Counted from the stretch's first letter, positions 42,437-51,864 are shown. The stretch is 64,000 nucleotides of DNA from Phycisphaeraceae bacterium (GCA_020851465.1 JADZCR010000006.1:682001-746000), one strand, 5' to 3'. The notes: generated from the letters alone by a model not told the origin. A program made the numbers and translations.

Positions 42437-45400
42437 TCACTCCGCCACCGCCAGCGAGGTTACCGGCAGCAGGCCTTTGACTTCCTTCGCTTTGCGTTTC
42501 CGCTCGATCATCACATACGCCAGAGGCACCACAAAAAGCTGGATGACGGTGCTGAAGCCGAGTCCCGCCATGATCGCTACCGCCAGCGGTTGCCAGAGTT
42601 CTCCGCCGCCGGAGAGGTTGAACGCCACGGGTATCAGGCCGACGACATTAGTCAGTGTCGTAAGGATCAGCGGCCTCATGCGGAGCTGACCGGCATAGAC
42701 CACGGCCCGTTCGACCGGCACGCCGTGATCCCGCATCTTGTTGGCAAACTCGACGAGCACCATCGCGTTATCAACCACGATACCGGAGAGTGCCACGACG
42801 CCGATCATCGCCGAGACGGAGAAGTTCAGCCCCCATAGCAGCAGTCCCAGCGCCACGCCGACAAACGACAGGGGCACGCTGCCGAGAATGAGTAACGGTT
42901 GGCGGAAGTTGTTGAATTGAAACACGAAAATCACCAAGTTGCCGATCAGCGCGATGGCCATGGCGAGATTCAGATCGATGAAGGCTTCGTCACGGAGCTG
43001 ATTTTCACCGCCGAATTCCACGACAACTTCATCATCTGACAGCAGCACGCGGTTGCTATGACTCTGCACGAGCGCGTGTCGCTGAGTCTCACTCAGGTCG
43101 GTTCGTAAAGCGGCGACGAGCTGGCGTTTTACGTCGTCGGGCAGAACCCCCTCATCAAGCTGGCAACGGATGTTGATGACCCGTTTCTGGTCGTAATGCT
43201 GGATTACATGCGCACTCATGGTGCGGTCCACGTCAGCCACCGCACCGAGCGTCGGTTGCTTGCCCGTCGGACTCCGCAGCGGCAGATTTTTGATGTCCTC
43301 CACCTGATCGCGGTCGCTCGGAGCGTTGCGCAGACGCAGGTCGATCTCCTCGTCGCCGCCAAAATCCACCGATCCGACTCGAACGCCTTCCAGCGCGTAA
43401 CTGACGCTTGTGGCGATCTGCTGGGCGTCGATGTCATACAGACCGGCCACCGCGCGGTTCGGCGTCGCGTTCAATTCGTTGCGCCGACGGAAATCACTGG
43501 TTACATCGCGTGTGCCGGGGATCGTGCGCAGCAGACGCTCCAGAGACTTGGAGCGTTGGGCCAGTTCATCGAGCGAAGTCTCCCGCTGCGCCAACACCCG
43601 AACCACCACCGGAGCACCGGCGGGCGGGCCTTCCTTGGGGGAAGTCACATGTACGATCACATCCGGCATGGCGGGCAACTCATCCTCGATCGCCTTGCGG
43701 ATCTGCGAGTTGCTGCGCTGCCGATCCGCCGCCAGTTCCAGTTCGACATAAACCATGCCGAATTCCGGCCCGGTTCCAACCGGCGCGTCGAGCCGTGTAT
43801 TAAGCCGTCCGGCCTCGCCGATCGTCGTCACCGGGCGGACGCGAGGCGAGCCGGGAGACGGTTGATACCACTCCTCCGGTCGAACCGCCCGATTCACCGC
43901 AGCCTCGATCGTGGATGCAACCTCGACGCTCTTTTTCTCCATCGATGAACCCAGAGGCAACTCGAAATTGACCTCGATCACCGGCGTGTCCGCCTCCGGG
44001 AACAACTCAAACCCGACCGCACCAATAAAAAATAAGCCCATCGGAATGATCACCGCGACAGCAGCGAGCGTCATCACCAACCCACGGTGAGGAATCAGGT
44101 GATCCATGATCCAGCCGTAGCCGCGTGACATCCGCGAAGCGCGGGAAAGCGTCTCGGCATTGGCGATTTCTTCTTCATCCTGCGAAAGGTCAGCGACCGG
44201 TTGGCCCGTGGCATCGCAATCTCCCTTCTTGCGGGGCGGCGACTTCATCAGGTAAACACTCATCACCGGCAACAGGAAGTGATCCACCAGGACTGCTGCG
44301 ATCAGCGCGAAGATGGTGACAATCGGAAGCTGCCGCAGAAACTCGCCCATGACGCCGCGAACGAGGAACAGCGGGGCAAAGCTCGCCACCGTGGTGGCAT
44401 AGGCAAAGAGCACCGGCACGCCGACCTCCGCCATGCCGCGTCGCGCCGCCTCCAGCGGGCCGCGGCCCAACTCGCGGTGGCGATAGATATTTTCTCCGAC
44501 CACGATGCTGCCGTCCGCCACCTCGCCCACGACGAGGATCATCGCAAACAGCACCATGTTGTTGATCGCCAGACCGGGGTAGATCGTGTGCTTGGCCAGC
44601 CACATCAGAGCGAACGTGACCAGAAGGCAGAAGGGAAATGCCGTACTGATGATCGCTGCGTTGCGCCAGCCAAAGACGATCCAGAGCATGATCACCACCA
44701 TCAGAGTGCCTTGCCAGGCATTGCTCGTGAGCTGGTTGAGCATGTAATGAATCTCGCGGGCCTGTGATCGTACGGTGCCGATCTGCGTACCCTGATTTTC
44801 CTTGTTGGCAACGAAGCGATCGACCGTGCTCTGAATCGCGTTGGCAGCCGCGAGCACGTCCACATCGGTCTTGGGTCGTGCCAGGAGCACCGCCGCGTCC
44901 TTACCGTCATACCGCGCGATGCTGTCCAGAGGTTTGTGGCCGACATAAATCTTCGTCGCAATATCCGCCAGGATGACGGGCTTGCCCTGTCGCTGCCCCA
45001 GGGGGATTTCCTTGATTTCTTCGATGTTCTTGAGGCGGCTACTGGTACGGACACGCAGGTCGCCGCCATCCGAGCTCTCAATCGCTCCGGATGGAGCTTC
45101 GTGATTGGCGTGACGAATCGCCCCCTCCACCTGCTGGTAGGTGAAGCCGTAGATGGACATGCGGTTGGGATCCAGCTCGATCTGAACCTCCGGCTCAAGC
45201 CCGCCGAAGATATCCACGCCGGCCACGCCCTCCACCTTTTCCATCTGCGTCTTGAGGCGCTCAGCAATCTGCCGCCTCTGCCGTCCATCTGCACCGCCGG
45301 CTACGAAAACCTGGATGATCGGGAAATTTTCAAATCCGACATCGTTGATGATCGGCCCTGGATTTTGCTGCGCTTCGGGCGGGAACTCGCCCTTGATCCG

Positions 45401-45748
45401 ATTTATCAGGCTTTCAACGTCAGCCTTGGCATCCTTAACCGAAACATCGTCCTCAAAAACGAACTGCACCAGAGCCATGCCATGCAGTGCTTGAGAATGT
45501 ACCGCTCCCGAATCCTTCAACCCGCGCAGCGTGCCGGCCTGCTCCTCGATCTTGCGGATGATCTGCGATTCATTGGTGGAAGGCGGCGCGCCGGGGTTCG
45601 GCACCGCCACGGTGATCACGGGCAGCTTGACCCGTGGAGACTTTTCCTTGGGCAACGTAAACATCGCACCTACGCCCAGACCGCAGAGGATCACAGTGGC
45701 GAGGATCACCAGCTTCGGATACGCGATGACTTTGGCGGTTACGTCCAT
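42437..45748 (-). CDS. RND family efflux permease
   Basis: Protein of 1103 residues from ATG 45748 (the in-frame 45811 start overlaps the end of the adaptor gene). Twelve helices with two large periplasmic loops; N-terminus VTAKVIAYPKLVILATVILCGLGVGAMFTLPKE. Proton-relay helix 4 reads VGEVADGSIVVGENIYRH: one Asp, with Gly where AcrB has the second Asp, as in metal-exporting CzcA/CusA types. Helix 10 reads VALSGIVVDNAMVLVEFANKMRDHGV, without the AcrB Lys. With the adaptor at 45811 it would form a tripartite pump; no outer-membrane TolC-like gene is adjacent. Substrate unknown: metals or hydrophobic compounds. Confidence 0.92.
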   Translation of the reverse strand: MDVTAKVIAYPKLVILATVILCGLGVGAMFTLPKEKSPRVKLPVITVAVPNPGAPPSTNESQIIRKIEEQAGTLRGLKDSGAVHSQALHGMALVQFVFEDDVSVKDAKADVESLINRIKGEFPPEAQQNPGPIINDVGFENFPIIQVFVAGGADGRQRRQIAERLKTQMEKVEGVAGVDIFGGLEPEVQIELDPNRMSIYGFTYQQVEGAIRHANHEAPSGAIESSDGGDLRVRTSSRLKNIEEIKEIPLGQRQGKPVILADIATKIYVGHKPLDSIARYDGKDAAVLLARPKTDVDVLAAANAIQSTVDRFVANKENQGTQIGTVRSQAREIHYMLNQLTSNAWQGTLMVVIMLWIVFGWRNAAIISTAFPFCLLVTFALMWLAKHTIYPGLAINNMVLFAMILVVGEVADGSIVVGENIYRHRELGRGPLEAARRGMAEVGVPVLFAYATTVASFAPLFLVRGVMGEFLRQLPIVTIFALIAAVLVDHFLLPVMSVYLMKSPPRKKGDCDATGQPVADLSQDEEEIANAETLSRASRMSRGYGWIMDHLIPHRGLVMTLAAVAVIIPMGLFFIGAVGFELFPEADTPVIEVNFELPLGSSMEKKSVEVASTIEAAVNRAVRPEEWYQPSPGSPRVRPVTTIGEAGRLNTRLDAPVGTGPEFGMVYVELELAADRQRSNSQIRKAIEDELPAMPDVIVHVTSPKEGPPAGAPVVVRVLAQRETSLDELAQRSKSLERLLRTIPGTRDVTSDFRRRNELNATPNRAVAGLYDIDAQQIATSVSYALEGVRVGSVDFGGDEEIDLRLRNAPSDRDQVEDIKNLPLRSPTGKQPTLGAVADVDRTMSAHVIQHYDQKRVINIRCQLDEGVLPDDVKRQLVAALRTDLSETQRHALVQSHSNRVLLSDDEVVVEFGGENQLRDEAFIDLNLAMAIALIGNLVIFVFQFNNFRQPLLILGSVPLSFVGVALGLLLWGLNFSVSAMIGVVALSGIVVDNAMVLVEFANKMRDHGVPVERAVVYAGQLRMRPLILTTLTNVVGLIPVAFNLSGGGELWQPLAVAIMAGLGFSTVIQLFVVPLAYVMIERKRKAKEVKGLLPVTSLAVAE

Positions 45749-45810
45749 GTGTATTGCCGACGTTATCGGCGCTGACTGTGCGTGAGCCGTCCCGGACGGA
45801 CGGCAAACCA

Positions 45811-47127
45811 CTAACGGTTGGATTCCCCAGCGGCCATCGGCTCGATGATCCGAACCGTCTGACCATCCGTCAGTCTCGTCTGACCCTCGACGATCAGGCG
45901 ATCAAAACCTTGCGGCAGATCCGCCAGCAGGTAGAAATCACGGTCAACCATCACCGGCTTAAACGCTACACGGTGGGCCACCGTCATGGGAACATTGATC
46001 GAGCTTTGGCCGAGCTGCCCGAGATTCAACCCCGTTTGATAACCATCGCCAATGAAAAAGGCGTAATACTGGTCTCCGACACGAGACGCCGCTTCCGCTG
46101 GAATCGCAATCGCCTTTTTTTCGCTGACGCAGACCACTGCCTTACCGATCATGCCGGGCCTTAGACGGCCATCCGCATTCGCCAATTCGATTTCGACATT
46201 AAACAGCCCTGTCGCCGGATCAGCTGCGGGCGGGACGATCGCAATCGTCCCTTCGCGCATCGTGGTGTCACCCTTGAGCGCTTTGGCGGCATCCACATCG
46301 CTGGCCAGCGCCTGAACCTCCACCTGAACCTTCTGATCTTTTTTCAGCAGAGGAAGTTTTCGTTCAACCACGCCGACGACAAGTTTCACCTTGCTCAAAT
46401 CGACGAGGGTGATGATCGGCTGAGACGGGCTGACCATCTGACCGACATCCACGGGTACCGCCGCGACCAGCCCTCGGATCGGAGACTTGAGCGTGGCGTC
46501 ATCGAGGTTGATGTTGGCGACGTTTCCGGTCGCACGGGCGGACTGGTACACCGCGGTGGCGGCGGCGAGCTTTGCAAGGGCGGCATCCAACTGGGCATTG
46601 GCAACCTTCACCGCGGTCTGAGCTTTATCGATCTCGTATGTGTTGGCTGCGCCGGCCGCGCCCATTTTTTTCAGGCGGCCCAACTCCTGGGCGGCATCCT
46701 CCGCGCGGGCCTTGGCATCAGCGATCTGGGCGTTGGCAGCATCCTGAGCGGCCTTGGCCTCCTGCTCACGAGCCTTAGCCTCCTGCAAAGCTGCTTCGTA
46801 CCGAAGCGGCTCAAGCTGAGCGAGAACCTGTCCCGGCTCAACCGAATCCATTTCCTTGATCGTCTTGTCCTTGCTGGAGCCTAGCTGCGCCAGCCGTCCC
46901 GCGATCTGGAAAGCCATGTCAATGCGGATATTCGCCTGAATCAGGCCGTGAAACGACTCGGTGACGCTGTACGGCCTCTCTTGGAGCGGAGCACAGCGGA
47001 CCACCGCCGGCCGGATCACCGAAGGGGCGACCTTTTCCCGCAAACCGGATGAACGAAAAGCGGCAACCCCCCCGACTAAGGCAAGTCCCGCAAGGAAACA
47101 AAAGATGATGGCAATACGTGTTTTCAT
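45811..47127 (-). CDS. RND periplasmic adaptor (membrane fusion protein)
   Basis: Protein of 438 residues if started at ATG 47127 (MKTRIAIIFCFLAGLALVGG, an uncleaved anchor or signal peptide); an in-frame ATG at 47169 adds 14 residues. Family order: biotinyl-lipoyl half (GQVLAQLEPLRYEAALQEA), long coiled-coil hairpin (KAREQEAKAAQDAANAQIADAKARAEDAAQELGRLKKMGAAGAANTYEIDKAQTAVKVANAQLDAALAK), the second lipoyl half SPIRGLVAAVPVDVGQMVSPSQPIITLVD, a beta-barrel (IEIELANADGRLRPGMIGKAVV) and a membrane-proximal domain. Links the RND pump to an outer-membrane channel. The pump gene starts 62 bp downstream. Start uncertain. Confidence 0.9.
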   Translation of the reverse strand: MKTRIAIIFCFLAGLALVGGVAAFRSSGLREKVAPSVIRPAVVRCAPLQERPYSVTESFHGLIQANIRIDMAFQIAGRLAQLGSSKDKTIKEMDSVEPGQVLAQLEPLRYEAALQEAKAREQEAKAAQDAANAQIADAKARAEDAAQELGRLKKMGAAGAANTYEIDKAQTAVKVANAQLDAALAKLAAATAVYQSARATGNVANINLDDATLKSPIRGLVAAVPVDVGQMVSPSQPIITLVDLSKVKLVVGVVERKLPLLKKDQKVQVEVQALASDVDAAKALKGDTTMREGTIAIVPPAADPATGLFNVEIELANADGRLRPGMIGKAVVCVSEKKAIAIPAEAASRVGDQYYAFFIGDGYQTGLNLGQLGQSSINVPMTVAHRVAFKPVMVDRDFYLLADLPQGFDRLIVEGQTRLTDGQTVRIIEPMAAGESNR

Positions 47128-47271
47128 GCACCGGATTCGGCGAGCAGGGTCGCCATTGTAGTTTCTCATGTATAGATCGGTCTGTGCGGGCTGAAGAATT
47201 AGCGGACGTGGCCGGTATCGACGGCAGGCGAGAACGTTTCCCCGCCGCCATGACGCCGATGTTAACTGACT

Positions 47272-47300
47272 ATTTTAGCAATGCCCATCTAGAAAGTCAA
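47272..47300 (-). promoter_or_regulatory. Strong sigma70-like promoter for the RND operon
   Basis: On the minus strand TTGACT (47300-47295), 17-bp spacer, TAAAAT (47277-47272), within an A+T-rich stretch (47270-47320) unlike its surroundings. Start near 47265 gives a leader of about 140 nt to ATG 47127. Confidence 0.6.
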
Positions 47301-47319
47301 AAAGTTAATAAAATATTTT

Positions 47320-47706
47320 TCAGGCGTAGCCGAGAGCCGCTAGGTCATCCTCGTCGAGGCCGAAGTGGTGGCCGATCTCGTGCAACAGCGTAATGCGGAT
47401 TTGCCCCTCCAACTGCTGCCCTCGCCGACCGGCGACACGCATGATCGGCCCGCGGAAAAGCATCATCCGGTCGGGCAGCGTCCCCGACTGCGATACGCTC
47501 CGCTGGGTGATTGGGATGCCCCAGTGCAGACCGCAGAGATCGGTTGTGCGCGGGTTGATGCCCATCTCATCAAGCACAACGCGCGACGGCTCATCCTCCA
47601 CGATCAACGGAATCTCCTCCATCAGTTCCAGGAGATGACCGGGCAACTCGCTCATGATCTGATCGAGCAGCGAGTCGAACTGTCGGCGTTGCGCGGACGA
47701 AAGCAT
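47320..47706 (-). CDS. Minimal zincin metallopeptidase-like protein
   Basis: Protein of 128 residues. The C-terminus LHEIGHHFGLDEDDLAALGYA has HEIGHH (residues 109-114) and the downstream Asp118 of the PF06262-type minimal zincins; earlier are FDSLLDQIMSELPGHLLELMEEIPLIVEDEPS and LPDRMMLFRGPIMR. The family is small, cytoplasmic, and often next to ClpS/ClpP-type genes elsewhere, with a predicted but unproven protease activity. The adaptor gene promoter lies just upstream on the plus-strand side. No Shine-Dalgarno sequence evident. Confidence 0.85.
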   Translation of the reverse strand: MLSSAQRRQFDSLLDQIMSELPGHLLELMEEIPLIVEDEPSRVVLDEMGINPRTTDLCGLHWGIPITQRSVSQSGTLPDRMMLFRGPIMRVAGRRGQQLEGQIRITLLHEIGHHFGLDEDDLAALGYA

Positions 47707-47796
47707 GTTGTCTCACCACTTGCCGACATTCAGACCCGCCACAGAAACCAACCGGACGGCATGTCGGTTGACCATCCTTGGGCGGCTCTGCGGGTG

Positions 47797-48798
47797 TTAT
47801 GTCTCGCCGTGGAGCCGCAGCGTACCGACGATTTCGCTGATCGACCGGCAGCCCTGCCGTGCGAGGTACTCGCTAAGTCCCTGCGTGATGTTCAACGGCG
47901 TGGAAGGATCGACGAACATCGCGGTGCCGACAGCCAAGCCCGACGCACCGGCGAGCAGGAACTCCGCCGCATCCTGCCAGTATTGAATACCGCCCATACC
48001 GATGATCGGCACTCTGGCGTCGCGTGCCACGCCGCGGTAAACGCGGTGCGTCAGATAGACCGCCAGCGGTTTGATCGCCGGGCCGGATAATCCGCCGGTA
48101 CCGTTGGCGATGCGCGGGCGTCGCTTGTGAATGTCGATCGCCATCGCCGTGTAGGTGTTGATCATGCTCAGGATATCGGTGCCGCCTTCGACGGCTGCAC
48201 GGGCGGTCAGCACGATGTCGCCGACATTGGGTGACAGCTTAACGATGAGTTTCACCCGCTTGACCATCGCGCGGCGAACTTCACGGACGAGCTCCTGAAG
48301 TAATCGCGGGTCCGTTCCAAACGTCAGGCCGTCTTTCACATTCGGGCAGGAGACGTTGAGCTCGATGGCGTCCACATCAGGCTCAGCAGCGACCCGTCCG
48401 CAGACGCTTACGTAATCCTCCATGCAGTGACCGGCGACGTTGACGATGATCTTCGGCCCGCTCTGGCGCAGCTTGCGCAGTAGCGGCAGTTTTTCATCGA
48501 GGAATGCCTGAAGACCGACATTCGCCAGTCCGATGGCGTTGAGCATGCCGCCGCGCGTCTCAACGATGCGCAACGCTTCATTCCCCTTGCGTGGTTCAGC
48601 GGTGATCGACTTGGTGACGAAGGCACCCAGCCGGGAAAGGTCGGTGAAGTCCGCGTATTCGTAGCCGTAGCCGCAGGTACCCGAAGCCGTCATCATCGGG
48701 TTCGCCAGTTCGAGGCCGGCAAGATTCACCGCAAGGCTCACGCTCCCAGACGCGGGCTTTGGATCGGTCGAGGCTGATGGTGAGGTCGATCGTGTCAT
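47797..48798 (-). CDS. pyrD: Dihydroorotate dehydrogenase, class 1
   Basis: Protein of 333 residues. Oxidises dihydroorotate to orotate in pyrimidine synthesis, with FMN. Visible: LANPMMTASGTCGYGYEY, TKSITAEPRKGNEALRIVETRGGMLNAIGLANVG, catalytic Cys in LNVSCPNVKDG, VKLSPNVGDIV, INTYTAMAID, and the FMN-phosphate loop IIGMGGIQYWQDAAEFLLAGASGLAVGTAMF. The CPN motif marks class 1B (NAD-linked with PyrK); no pyrK is adjacent, so 1A/1B remains open. Divergent from 48885. An N-terminal 25-residue extension (TRSTSPSASTDPKPASGS) is unusual. Confidence 0.94.
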   Translation of the reverse strand: MTRSTSPSASTDPKPASGSVSLAVNLAGLELANPMMTASGTCGYGYEYADFTDLSRLGAFVTKSITAEPRKGNEALRIVETRGGMLNAIGLANVGLQAFLDEKLPLLRKLRQSGPKIIVNVAGHCMEDYVSVCGRVAAEPDVDAIELNVSCPNVKDGLTFGTDPRLLQELVREVRRAMVKRVKLIVKLSPNVGDIVLTARAAVEGGTDILSMINTYTAMAIDIHKRRPRIANGTGGLSGPAIKPLAVYLTHRVYRGVARDARVPIIGMGGIQYWQDAAEFLLAGASGLAVGTAMFVDPSTPLNITQGLSEYLARQGCRSISEIVGTLRLHGET

Positions 48799-48806
48799 CG
48801 CGGGGA

Positions 48807-48812
48807 ATCATA
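48807..48812 (-). promoter_or_regulatory. -10 element TATGAT for leaderless pyrD
   Basis: On the minus strand TATGAT, 8 nt, ATG 48798. No Shine-Dalgarno sequence. The divergent gene has GATAAT at 48844-48849 with a conventional leader. Confidence 0.45.
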
Positions 48813-48884
48813 CCGGGTTGATGGTCCCGGATCGAAAATAGGCGATAATGTTTCGAGTTTTGGAATGAGGAAAGGAAAAACTCC

Positions 48885-50018
48885 ATGGCCCATGCGTTAT
48901 CTGATCCACGGGTACTAGCCAAAGAGGAAGCTGACCGTATCAACTCCAACCGTCAGCAGTGGCTGGTCACGCCTGTGGATCGTGTCATGGCGGATGCCCC
49001 CTACTTTGAGCGTGAAAACCTGCTGGCGGGGCTGACCGATTTTCACCGCGAGCGCATGACCAGGATTCCCTCCATCGAGAAATACCCGGAGTCAAAACCG
49101 TGGGTCGATTTCGCCCTCCAGAACGAAGCGGAACTTAAACGGCTGGCCAATCTGAGCGACCGCGAGATTGCGATCTTCCGCAGTCTCACCACCTATCTGA
49201 GCTTCCGCGGTTATAAGCAGGCCAAGCTGCTGTCGGTCGATGAACGCTGCCGCTGCGCCTATCTGCCGGAAACCGATCGCGGTCCCATGCACATCAAAAA
49301 CGTGGATGATCCCATCACGCACTGGAAACCATCCGACAAGCAGCCGAACCCAATCCCCTTCAGTGGAGATTTCGTCACTGACGGCGTGGGCAGCGGACTG
49401 CACATCGATGACGAGCCGGAGGACATTTTCCCGCTGCCGGTGCTCACCATGCTCAGACAATACGCCAACGACGTACCTTCGAGCGTGGATTTTCTCACAC
49501 GCTACAAATCATTCTGGGGAGGCGGAAACCTGCTCATCCATGACTCGAAGAAGCGATCAGTCGCCATCGAAAAATGCAGCTTCAACTTCATCGAGGTGTT
49601 TTACCCGGATTCGACCGGCCGGTCTTACATCAGCGGAATGTCCTGCCGCGACCCTCAATCGCCGCAGGGGAAATATCAGCGGGCGAAACGCGATCAGGCT
49701 ATCGAGCTATTCGGCATCGGGCAGGATTGCTCGGATAACGCCTTCTGGAGCATGTGCTTTACCTTCGAGCAGAAATTAAGACAGGCCCTCAATGATCTGC
49801 CAAAAGTTCCCACGTTTGCCGATGTGGTCAACCTGTTCACCAGTGCATACCCGAAAGGCCTGCGTAAAGACGGCATTCGTCTGCATCCCAAACAAGGCCT
49901 CATCGGCTACACGCTCTGCATCCACGCGACACTCCGTGATGAACGGAAATATTTCCGCTGGCAACGCAGTCAGGATGGGAGCCTGTTCCCAGCGCAGCCC
50001 GAAGTGTTTTCTTTTTGA
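48885..50018 (+). CDS. C45 (penicillin-V-acylase/AAT)-like Ntn-hydrolase candidate
   Basis: Protein of 377 residues. The order of segments follows acyl-CoA:isopenicillin-N-acyltransferase-like Ntn hydrolases: a helical N-terminal part (1-115), a catalytic-Cys candidate in DERCRCAYLPETDRGPMHIKNVDDP (Cys122 or Cys124), SFWGGGNLLIHDSKKRSVAIEKCSFNFIEVF, then SPQGKYQRAKRDQAIELF and a terminal TLCIHATLRDERKYFRWQ strand. The family cleaves amides or transfers acyl groups and matures by self-cleavage at the Cys. Identity is weak and is by pattern alone. GAGGAAAGGA is a good ribosome site. No signal peptide. Confidence 0.45.
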   Translation: MAHALSDPRVLAKEEADRINSNRQQWLVTPVDRVMADAPYFERENLLAGLTDFHRERMTRIPSIEKYPESKPWVDFALQNEAELKRLANLSDREIAIFRSLTTYLSFRGYKQAKLLSVDERCRCAYLPETDRGPMHIKNVDDPITHWKPSDKQPNPIPFSGDFVTDGVGSGLHIDDEPEDIFPLPVLTMLRQYANDVPSSVDFLTRYKSFWGGGNLLIHDSKKRSVAIEKCSFNFIEVFYPDSTGRSYISGMSCRDPQSPQGKYQRAKRDQAIELFGIGQDCSDNAFWSMCFTFEQKLRQALNDLPKVPTFADVVNLFTSAYPKGLRKDGIRLHPKQGLIGYTLCIHATLRDERKYFRWQRSQDGSLFPAQPEVFSF

Positions 50019-50096
50019 ACCATGCGGAAAATAGCCGACGGCTGAGTCAACACTGATCATACTCCGTGGCTTTATCCGCGACTTGTTTGCTGAGGC

Positions 50097-50102
50097 GATA
50101 AT
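50097..50102 (+). promoter_or_regulatory. -10 element GATAAT for leaderless rlmN
   Basis: GATAAT, 6 nt (CGTCGC), ATG 50109. No Shine-Dalgarno sequence. Confidence 0.45.
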
Positions 50103-50108
50103 CGTCGC

Positions 50109-51302
50109 ATGGAACCGCGCCCGCATATTTTCAACCTCGACCCGGAATCACTTTCCGAACTGCTCCAGGGCTGGGGGATGGCCAAGTTTCGCTCGACGCA
50201 GGTGCTCGAATGGGTTTACCGCCGACATGTCGTAAATCCCGCAGAGATGACCAACATCTCAGCCTCTGACCGCCTTTTGCTTTCCGAGCGGATGAGGTTT
50301 CTCGCGGGAACCACGCTCTCCCATCAGGTCGCCTCGGACGGCGTACAAAAACTCCTGATCGACTGGAGCCGACCGCAGCGCGAAGTTGTGCCGGATTCCG
50401 ACAAGGTCGAGCCGAACCTGATTTCCGCAAACGCTCCCCTGCTGCGAGTGATCGATCACGAGCAACGCGATTCAAACCTCCATACCGAGTGTGTGATGAT
50501 CCCTGCGGAAAGTGCTGACTCCGGCACCGAGCGCAGAACCGCGTGCATCTCCAGCCAAGTTGGCTGCCCGGTTGGTTGTCGATTTTGCGCTTCGGGTATC
50601 GGCGGACTCGACGGCAATCTTACGGCTGGTCAGATTGTCGAGCAGGTCTGGCGACTTGGCGCGTTGGACGGCGTGGAGCGCATCTCCAATGTCGTGTTCA
50701 TGGGCATGGGCGAACCACTGGCGAACTTCGACAATGTCACACGGGCGATCAGAACGCTCATGGCCGATTGGGGACTGGGGATTTCCGGTCGGAGGATCAC
50801 CATCAGCACGGTCGGCCTGCCTGCGCAAATCCGTCGATTGGCAGACCTGGAGTTGCCGGTCACGCTGGCGTTGTCGCTCCATGCGCCCGACGATGATCTG
50901 CGACGAAAGCTCATACCTTGGGCTGAGTATGTCACGATCGCGCAGCTCATCGAGGCGTGCGGCTATTACTTTGCAAAGACCGGCCGCGAAATCACTCTGG
51001 AATACATCCTGCTCGGTGGCGTTAACGATCAACCTGAGCACGCTCACAAACTCACCCAGATCGCCCGGCGGCTTCGTGCCAACATCAACCTCATCCGTTA
51101 CAACGAAGTCAAAGGCATGCCCTTCAGCCGGCCGGCCGGAGATGATGTCCATCAATTCCAGGCGATCCTCCGCAAGGCAGGGGTCAACACCCACATCCGC
51201 GCCAGCCGCGGTCGTGATATCTCAGCTGCGTGCGGGCAACTTCGTCACGAACATCAAACCTCCGCGACTGCTAATTCTGCATCAGGAATCAGCGGGCACT
51301 GA
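50109..51302 (+). CDS. rlmN: 23S rRNA (adenine-2503-C2)-methyltransferase / tRNA methyltransferase
   Basis: Protein of 397 residues. Radical-SAM enzyme methylating C2 of A2503 in 23S rRNA and A37 of some tRNAs. The cluster motif is Cys153-x3-Cys157-x2-Cys160 in GCPVGCRFCASGIGG; GEPLANFDNVTRAI, ISTVGLPAQIRRLA, LALSLHAPDD and EYILLGGVND follow; the C-terminal AACGQL contains the methyl-carrying Cys, and RPAGDDVHQFQAILRKAGVNTHIR is the usual substrate-binding end. N-terminus ESLSELLQGWGMAKFRSTQVLEWVYRRHV is the helical RNA-binding domain. The tail after AACGQL is 21 residues longer than usual. Cfr-type resistance is unlikely. Confidence 0.95.
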   Translation: MEPRPHIFNLDPESLSELLQGWGMAKFRSTQVLEWVYRRHVVNPAEMTNISASDRLLLSERMRFLAGTTLSHQVASDGVQKLLIDWSRPQREVVPDSDKVEPNLISANAPLLRVIDHEQRDSNLHTECVMIPAESADSGTERRTACISSQVGCPVGCRFCASGIGGLDGNLTAGQIVEQVWRLGALDGVERISNVVFMGMGEPLANFDNVTRAIRTLMADWGLGISGRRITISTVGLPAQIRRLADLELPVTLALSLHAPDDDLRRKLIPWAEYVTIAQLIEACGYYFAKTGREITLEYILLGGVNDQPEHAHKLTQIARRLRANINLIRYNEVKGMPFSRPAGDDVHQFQAILRKAGVNTHIRASRGRDISAACGQLRHEHQTSATANSASGISGH

Positions 51303-51471
51303 ATCCAGTCCGCTCTCGCAAATCCTGATTTTGCGGTAACGTGTGCCAATGTTTTTTTCACTACCGGGTTTTGGAGCTTTTCCTGATTCCGTTACGCTGG
51401 TAAGCTGGTTATGCAGAAATGAATGCGTCTCCATGGCATGACCGGAGGGATATCCGATCAAGGGGTGCCAG

Positions 51472-51789
51472 ATGAAGATTCGCTGCACCAAGTGCGAAAA
51501 AAAGTTCAAAGTTCCTCAGACATATCAAGGTCGTAAAGTTCGCTGCTTCAACTGCGAGACGGTCTTCATTGCAACCGAGTATGTCGATCCTGAAGCGGCG
51601 GATTTATCGCTCTGGCGCGACATGATCGTGCAGGTGACCGAGCGTTACGGCAGCTACGTGGAAGAACCTGCCGAGGCTGCGACTCCTCAGGAAGAAGACC
51701 TGATCGAAGCGACGCTTGAGGAAGACGACTCAGCTGCGCTGGCACCGATCCGCTTTTCCCGCATGACCGCCGTCTCAGAATCAGCCTGA
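51472..51789 (+). CDS. Small MJ0042-type zinc ribbon protein
   Basis: Protein of 105 residues. The N-terminus MKIRCTKCEKKFKVPQTYQGRKVRCFNCETVF has the C-x2-C...C-x2-C pattern of the MJ0042 zinc finger common in planctomycetes and myxobacteria. The rest (about 40-105) is acidic and probably disordered, with one predicted helix (SLWRDMIVQVTERYGSYVEEP). Role unknown; regulatory or adaptor functions are guessed for the family. AAGGGGTG just before the ATG is the ribosome site. It lies between rlmN and the sugar cluster; co-transcription with rlmN is unlikely because 170 bp separate them. Confidence 0.75.
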   Translation: MKIRCTKCEKKFKVPQTYQGRKVRCFNCETVFIATEYVDPEAADLSLWRDMIVQVTERYGSYVEEPAEAATPQEEDLIEATLEEDDSAALAPIRFSRMTAVSESA

Positions 51790-51864
51790 GCGATTTCGAT
51801 CTCAGCGCGGTTGAGCTTCGGTACTCATGCTGATAGGCATCGTGCCCTCTGATCGACGCTGGTG

